A stretch of DNA of 34,067 nucleotides from assembly GCA_900550585.1 (NCBI GenBank), contig URST01000015.1, positions 1 to 34,067 of the forward strand. The letters are read 5' to 3'. The translations under genes and the position numbers were made by a program. Below the pieces are notes generated by a model that worked only from the letters and a program-made list of their open reading frames with translations, searched no databases and was not told the origin of the DNA. Below, in pieces: positions 30,283 to 34,067 of the stretch; position 1 is the first letter of the stretch, and each line of letters begins with the position of its first letter. Source of the DNA: an uncultured Eubacteriales bacterium (GTDB taxonomy: Bacteria; Bacillota; Clostridia; Oscillospirales; Oscillospiraceae).

Positions 30283-31548
30283 TCACATGCGGCTCTGCCG
30301 GTTAACGCCGCCGTAGCTGTATCTGCTCTGACTGCTGCCCTGCGTAGCCTCCTGATAGGCCTGCCATGCCTCCGCCGCCGTCATGCCGTTGGCCGCCGCG
30401 CTGGACTGCGGGCCCCACACGCCGTCAGCTGTCACACCCAGCGCCTGCTGCATCTCCGCTACCTGCGAAGCCGACAGCCCGCCGTTGCCGTATCCGGTGT
30501 AGGAAGAACCTCCGCCATAGGACGCACTGTCTGCCGCCGCCTGTGCCGCTGCCTGCCGGCGCTGCAGCTCCAGCTGTGCCTCATACTCCCGCTGCCACTG
30601 GGCGGCACTGGCCGCCTCCTGGTCCTTCTGCAAGAGATAGTTGGCGTACTGGCTCTGCACCGAAGATTTATAGCTCGCCATCTGCTCTGCTGCCTGTGCG
30701 TCCCCCGCCAGCCGTGCGTCCGTGATGGCTTGGTCCAGGTCGGCCAGCGTCTCGATGTACTGCCGCTCCAGATCCGACACCTCGTTCTGATAGCTGGCAT
30801 CCAGGGCAATGCGCTGGCTGTCTGCCATGCCGCCGTAGATACCGTTGACTGCCAGCTGCTGGTCCAGGTTCCGCTGCGACATCATGCTGCTGATGTAGGC
30901 CTGCCGGGCAGCGTCCTCATAGGCAGTGCCGGCCTGCTCCTTCTGGCGGTTGTAGCTGTCTGCCGCCTGCTTTACCCGGGACGCGATGGCCTTCTGCAGG
31001 TCGCTCTCGTACACGTCGCCGCCCACCTTCTTGTAGTAGTCCTCGTAGCTCATAGCGTCCGAGTCGCCGGTGTCATAGTCGCTCCCGCCGTAGGAGCCGC
31101 CGTCAGCTGCGGAGGGTGTGGACGTGCTCACGCCGGAGCCGTTGTCCCCGCCGTAGGTGCCGTTCTGCACGTTCTGCGCCGCGTTGCTCACCCGGCGCTT
31201 GATCTCCTCCTGCACGGCGGACTCCGTGGTGGAGCCGGAGACACCTGTCCCGCTGGCGGAGCTGCCCGCAGACCGGTTGCCCTGCAGTCGGCCGATCTGG
31301 TAGCCGCCGGAGCCTCCCAGCACATCCCGCGACAGCGCGGGCACCTTCCCCTCCGCCTTGGTCATGACGCCGTTTTTTTCATAGATATTGACGCCCGTTC
31401 CCCTGTCGCTGGACGCATTGGAACGGGACGGCGTCCTCGACGGCGTCTGCGTCACGGTACGGCTCCCTCTGTCTCCGCCGTCGATATAGGCTGCGCCGCC
31501 GGAGATGGGTGTTTTTTTCGGATTCCTGATCAAATTAGGATTCGGCAT
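30283..31548 (-). CDS. Phage virion-associated coiled-coil protein with PG-binding-like tail
   Basis: A 421-aa protein. The first 160 residues are disordered (Ser, Gly, Thr, Asn rich). Residues about 165-345 are a long Gln/Ala-rich coiled coil (YESDLQKAIASRVKQAADSYNRQKEQ, then EAQLELQRRQAAAQAAAD). The C-terminal 50 residues resemble a short peptidoglycan-binding repeat (SASQVAEMQQALGVTADGVWGPQS). The ATG at 31548 follows GAGAGG. It lies 18 bases before the giant polyvalent protein, probably in the same transcript, so it may be an internal virion or ejection protein that works with it. The family was not recognised. Confidence 0.8.
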   Translation of the reverse strand: MPNPNLIRNPKKTPISGGAAYIDGGDRGSRTVTQTPSRTPSRSNASSDRGTGVNIYEKNGVMTKAEGKVPALSRDVLGGSGGYQIGRLQGNRSAGSSASGTGVSGSTTESAVQEEIKRRVSNAAQNVQNGTYGGDNGSGVSTSTPSAADGGSYGGSDYDTGDSDAMSYEDYYKKVGGDVYESDLQKAIASRVKQAADSYNRQKEQAGTAYEDAARQAYISSMMSQRNLDQQLAVNGIYGGMADSQRIALDASYQNEVSDLERQYIETLADLDQAITDARLAGDAQAAEQMASYKSSVQSQYANYLLQKDQEAASAAQWQREYEAQLELQRRQAAAQAAADSASYGGGSSYTGYGNGGLSASQVAEMQQALGVTADGVWGPQSSAAANGMTAAEAWQAYQEATQGSSQSRYSYGGVNRQSRM

Positions 31549-31569
31549 ATCGTAACCTCTCTTTCACGC

Positions 31570-31603
31570 AAAAGGGCGCTCCCACATTTCGCGGGGGCGC
31601 CCC
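31570..31603 (-). terminator. Terminator after the endolysin gene
   Basis: GGGCGCTCCC (31574-31583) pairs with GGGGGCGCCC (31593-31602), with TTTT following on the minus strand. It separates the lysis pair from the two genes downstream and may be partial, since no clear promoter is seen for the 421-aa gene. Confidence 0.75.
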
Positions 31604-31610
31604 TGTCTGT

Positions 31611-32411
31611 TTACTCCCCCAGCAGCTTGCCCCAGGTGCCGCGGCCTGCGATGCCGTCCGCGCCGAGGCCGTACTTGGTCTGGAACTTCTTCAGCGCCGC
31701 CTCAGTTCCGCTACCGAAGTCTCCGTCTGCTCCGGCCGCGCCGCAGGAAAAGCCGTAGGCGATCAGCGCCGCTTGCAGGGTCTTCACGTCTCCGCCCTCC
31801 ATGCCGCGCCTGAGCATCCGTACCTGCATGGGCAGCGTCGCGTCCTTCTCCGCAGGCACCGGCACCGGCGCGTTGGCGCTCTCCACGAAGGGTACGCTCA
31901 GTGCCGCGCACAGCCCCTTGGCGATGGTCTCGCCGATCAGGGTGGTGTTGTCGATGATCCACTGCGCGATGCGGGGGACATCGTGGAAGTCCGTCTCGAT
32001 GTACACCGTCGTGGCGGCAGGGTACTTCACCTCGTACAGTGCGGGATACGCCCGGATGACATCCGGCGCACCCGGCGTAATCGGGCCAAGTACGTCCATT
32101 ACCGCCTGACACGCCTTGTACCCTGCGCTGTTCCGGTCGCCGCTGTAACAGAACAGATGCGTACCGCTGGCCTTTCCGTTGCAGGCGTTGGAGTGGATGG
32201 GGACGTGCAAATCAGCCCCAAAGCGGTTGGACGCCGCCACACGGTTTGCCATAGTGTCGTACTGTCCCAGCATGACCTCCACGCCGGAGCGCTCCAGAGC
32301 AGCCTTGCAAGCCGCCGCGATGCGCCCGCACTGCACGTCCTCCGTGGTGCTGCCAACCGCATAGGTGTTGTGCCGCTGGTCGCTGGGCGACAGGTATACC
32401 CTCTTAACCAT
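31611..32411 (-). CDS. Phage endolysin, N-acetylmuramoyl-L-alanine amidase with PG-binding domain
   Basis: A 266-aa enzyme that cleaves the amide bond between muramic acid and the stem peptide to release phage. The amidase_3 domain (residues 1-175) shows candidate zinc ligands H14 and H73 (VPIHSNACNG) plus E24, and catalytic E139 (VYIETDFHD). A linker rich in Ala/Pro/Val (178-190) precedes a C-terminal peptidoglycan-binding domain (195-266: LRRGMEGGDVKTLQAALIAYG, DGDFGSGTEAALKKFQTKYGL). There is no signal peptide, so export depends on the holin. The ATG at 32411 overlaps the holin stop by eight bases. Confidence 0.93.
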   Translation of the reverse strand: MVKRVYLSPSDQRHNTYAVGSTTEDVQCGRIAAACKAALERSGVEVMLGQYDTMANRVAASNRFGADLHVPIHSNACNGKASGTHLFCYSGDRNSAGYKACQAVMDVLGPITPGAPDVIRAYPALYEVKYPAATTVYIETDFHDVPRIAQWIIDNTTLIGETIAKGLCAALSVPFVESANAPVPVPAEKDATLPMQVRMLRRGMEGGDVKTLQAALIAYGFSCGAAGADGDFGSGTEAALKKFQTKYGLGADGIAGRGTWGKLLGE

Positions 32412-32685
32412 TGCCGCCCGCCCCCTTCAGCTGCTTGCCAATCTGGTCGATGCCGGTGGCAGCAAGGCCGCTGACGATACCCACAGCGGCGCTGGTGATG
32501 TAGTCGCTGGCCGGGTAGTCCGGGATGATGAACATGCCCGCGATGCCCAGCAGCAGGCCGCACACGCCCATAATGACCGGGATCCACTTGTTGTCGAGGC
32601 CGCTGGCCTTGACGCCCATGCCGATGAGATAGCAGATGACGGTGATGGCCGCCACGCTTGCGATGCCCAGAGATGCGATATCCAT
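32404..32685 (-). CDS. Phage holin
   Basis: A 93-aa membrane protein with three hydrophobic segments (about 5-22, 32-50, 58-78) and a charged C-terminus (GKQLKGAGGNG). The sequence DNKWIPVIMGVCGLLLGIAGMF and AVGIVSGLAATGIDQI fit the Phage_holin_5_2 family. Holins permeabilise the membrane so the endolysin can reach the wall. I chose the ATG at 32685 because AAAGGAAA precedes it and the family starts there. It overlaps the endolysin start, forming a lysis cassette. Confidence 0.9.
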   Translation of the reverse strand: MDIASLGIASVAAITVICYLIGMGVKASGLDNKWIPVIMGVCGLLLGIAGMFIIPDYPASDYITSAAVGIVSGLAATGIDQIGKQLKGAGGNG

Positions 32686-32726
32686 AGTTTGATTTCCTTT
32701 CCGGCCTGTCGGCCTGTCCTTTGTTT

Positions 32727-32755
32727 TTGACAAAATACGCCTTGCGATGTATACT
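32727..32755 (+). promoter_or_regulatory. Strong sigma-A promoter of the accessory gene
   Basis: Perfect TTGACA (32727-32732), exactly 17 bp, TATACT (32750-32755), 20 bases before the start at 32776. It points opposite to the phage late genes, so it would be active in the lysogen. Confidence 0.8.
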
Positions 32756-32775
32756 CCATGCAAGGAGGTGTAATT

Positions 32776-33414
32776 ATGGCTGTGAAGATTACACAAGAAG
32801 AATTAGCGAAGCATTTGACTGAGCAAATTGGTTTCCTCCAATCATCCGCCAAGCTCTACGACCTCGGTAACGAGACGGAGGCGAAGCGAATGGCCGTGAC
32901 GCTCCGCGTCCTTTTGCACGACACAAAGGCATCATCTTCCCTTCTTGGGCAAATGCACTTGAAAAGGAAGATGCAGTTCGTAAGTACCGCTCAAAAATAC
33001 GACCCCACGAACCTCCTTTCCCAGCAATGCTTAATTAAGTTCGAACTTGGTGGCAATACCGCCCGGTACGTTCCGCTCTTTGAAAACGACGATCGCTACC
33101 GTCTCTTGTCGTTCCCGGACTGGAGTGGTGAGATCGTGTTTTCAGATCGGAAGAAAAACCTTTATCGCCGCAAACAAGTCTTGCAACTTCTCGCTAATCA
33201 GGACGGAGGCGCCCACGTTGATCCGGAAATTAGTGACGATCTTGCTGTGATGAAAACAAACGATCTCACAGGTTGGACGGTCACAAGGCCTGACGGCACA
33301 GAATCTCCATTAGATAACGATGCCGTCTATGCTACCATGCGTCAAATGACATTCGAGGTTCTGCAGTCTCTCTATCGCGTCAAGCCGAAGCTATTCCCTG
33401 AAATATACTTCTAA
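32776..33414 (+). CDS. Prophage accessory (moron-type) protein of unknown function
   Basis: A 212-aa soluble protein without transmembrane segments. Residues 1-75 are helical and basic (EELAKHLTEQIGFLQSSAKLYDLGNETEAKRMAVTLR, then LLHDTKASSSLLGQM). A mixed region follows with FPDWSGEIVF and DDLAVMKTNDLTGWTVTRPDG. I do not recognise the family. The ATG at 32776 follows AAGGAGGTG. It is on the opposite strand to the late module, is AT-richer, and has its own strong promoter, the classic signs of a lysogenic-conversion or defence gene carried by a prophage. Its 3' end overlaps the convergent 83-aa gene by 24 bases. Confidence 0.75.
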   Translation: MAVKITQEELAKHLTEQIGFLQSSAKLYDLGNETEAKRMAVTLRVLLHDTKASSSLLGQMHLKRKMQFVSTAQKYDPTNLLSQQCLIKFELGGNTARYVPLFENDDRYRLLSFPDWSGEIVFSDRKKNLYRRKQVLQLLANQDGGAHVDPEISDDLAVMKTNDLTGWTVTRPDGTESPLDNDAVYATMRQMTFEVLQSLYRVKPKLFPEIYF

Positions 33415-33642
33415 TTTCTCCAACAAGAACGCGATATCTTCCTTTGCGTGGGCGATAAATTCAGCATCACCTCTGCAAGTTTCCCTCGTGGTAACGCTGA
33501 GCCCGTCATAGCTGGTCTGCGCGATGTAGGCGCCATCCGCGCCGCTCACGATCCAGTCTCCATCATCGTCCTGCTCGACCCTTCCCCAGGCTCCTGGCGT
33601 TGTTGCCAGGAGCCTTTTTCTGATCTCATCCAAACGATTCAT
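33391..33642 (-). CDS. Small phage protein, DEIRxRL type
   Basis: An 83-aa protein with the pattern common in small phage proteins: MNRLDEIRKRLLATTPGAWGRVEQDDDG at the start and GDAEFIAHAKEDIAFLLEKLE at the end. The function of this group is not known. The ATG at 33642 follows GGAGGTGG. Its end overlaps the convergent accessory gene, and a plus-strand terminator hairpin lies inside it. Confidence 0.75.
   Translation of the reverse strand: MNRLDEIRKRLLATTPGAWGRVEQDDDGDWIVSGADGAYIAQTSYDGLSVTTRETCRGDAEFIAHAKEDIAFLLEKLEVYFRE
33588..33619 (+). terminator. Terminator for the accessory gene, embedded in an antisense gene
   Basis: A perfect 11-bp stem (AGGCTCCTGGC at 33588-33598 and its complement at 33605-33615) with a 6-base loop and five T. 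It lies 174 bases after the accessory gene stop, inside the codons for RLLATTPGAW of the minus-strand gene. Confidence 0.8.
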
Positions 33643-33697
33643 AATTCCACCTCCGCTTTATCCCGACCACGGGGGTTTGTTCCGTACCTTGGTGCAA

Positions 33698-33997
33698 CTA
33701 TTTTCGCAACGGCAGCTTCCGCACTTCCTCCATGATCCGCTTGGCGCTGCCGTTGCCGCCCATTTTTTCGTAGGGCGCGTACAGATAATCGTTGAGATTC
33801 TCGTACTCGTCCTGCGTGATGTACCCGCGGTCCACGTACACCATGCCCAGATGCACGATGCGGTCATGGGCCAGCCCCACCAGCATCTTCCGCTCGGCGT
33901 CGCCCTTGTCGACGCGCTTAGCCACCACGGCCCACAGGCCGCTGCTGGTCAGCACTGCCACCACGAGGGGCACCGCGACCTGTACCCAGACGTCCAC
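33698..33997 (-). CDS. Small phage membrane-anchored protein
   Basis: A 99-aa protein with one N-terminal transmembrane helix (about residues 5-25, VQVAVPLVVAVLTSSGLWAVV) and a charged cytoplasmic part (KRVDKGDAERKMLVGLAHDRIVHLG, then a Tyr/Asn-rich helix). Proteins of this shape are common beside phage lysis genes and may be spanin- or holin-associated, but no function is established. The start is GTG at 33997 with GGGGTGAG just upstream. Confidence 0.75.
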   Translation of the reverse strand: MDVWVQVAVPLVVAVLTSSGLWAVVAKRVDKGDAERKMLVGLAHDRIVHLGMVYVDRGYITQDEYENLNDYLYAPYEKMGGNGSAKRIMEEVRKLPLRK

Positions 33998-34010
33998 ACG
34001 CTCACCCCCC

Positions 34011-34067
34011 TCACAGCTCCGCCGACAGCAGGGACAGCGTACCGGCGCTGAGCACCGCGTCCGTCAT
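34011..34067 (-). CDS. Edge fragment of a small phage gene
   Basis: A minus-strand frame from the window edge to a TGA at 34013-34011 encodes M-T-D-A-V-L-S and ends L-S-A-E-L. The ATG is the last three bases of the window, so it may be a 18-residue peptide or the tail of a longer gene. It lies 13 bases before the next phage gene. Confidence 0.35.
   Translation of the reverse strand: MTDAVLSAGTLSLLSAEL

Larger units (their letters stand above)
21640..34067. mobile_element. Prophage or prophage-derived region, right end outside the window
   Basis: From the broken 5' end of cotJC rightwards the content changes from housekeeping to phage genes. It holds a nuclease gene on the plus strand, then a minus-strand late module (polyvalent protein, virion-like coiled-coil protein, amidase endolysin, holin, small phage proteins), with an accessory plus-strand gene. 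No integrase, terminase or capsid gene is in view, so they should lie beyond 34067. The left boundary is inferred from the truncated cotJC at about 21615-21640; no attachment-site repeat can be tested because the other end is missing. Confidence 0.75.

Noticed and set aside
1..34067. CRISPR arrays, tRNA or rRNA genes, insertion sequences
   Set aside because: No regularly spaced repeats, no tRNA-like cloverleaf that I could recognise, no rRNA sequence and no transposase were found.

Overview
The window looks like a chromosomal segment of a high-GC, endospore-forming Clostridium-class Firmicute, most likely a gut-type Oscillospiraceae/Ruminococcaceae relative. The evidence is the set of sporulation genes (sigma-H-like factor, SpoIIM, CotJC), Firmicute gene orders (ruvCAB; queA-tgt-yajC; dxs-tlyA-nadK-argR-recN), a tyrosine T-box, and strong AGGAGG ribosome-binding sites. 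Nothing in the sequence fixes genus or species.

Positions 1-18440 are almost entirely minus-strand housekeeping genes. Reading from high to low coordinates these are: an isoprenoid/NAD/arginine/repair operon (oapA, dxs, tlyA, nadK, argR, recN); a T-box-controlled tyrS; queuosine genes queA and tgt with a large cation/proton antiporter between them; yajC and a small membrane protein; spoIIM and xerD; ruvC-ruvA-ruvB; and sigH.

The most striking element is at 18470-19122 on the minus strand. It is a 653-nt stretch with no credible protein, full of GC-rich hairpins and closed by a perfect 10-bp helix between its two ends. A sigma-A promoter sits just before it, and immediately after it lies a 182-aa, lysine-rich, four-helix membrane protein. 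The position (before dxs-tlyA-nadK-argR-recN), the size and the partner protein match the OLE RNA / OapA ribonucleoprotein locus first described in extremophilic Firmicutes.

Positions 19200-21030 run on the plus strand. They hold a divergent membrane-anchored protein of unknown function, a three-gene cluster of unknown proteins (one very proline-rich), and a free-standing gene for a 21-residue peptide with four cysteines that has its own promoter, ribosome-binding site and terminator.

Positions 21097-34067 look like the junction of the chromosome with a prophage. CotJC (minus strand) lacks its N-terminal 20-30 residues exactly where foreign DNA begins. Next come a membrane-anchored SWIM-zinc-finger/Mrr-type nuclease on the plus strand and a minus-strand phage late module: small phage proteins, holin, amidase endolysin, a coiled-coil virion-type protein, and a 2276-aa polyvalent protein with HExxH, MuF-C-like, ART-like and LPD38-like regions. 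A plus-strand accessory gene with a near-perfect promoter interrupts that module. The prophage runs off the right edge, and no integrase is visible in the window.
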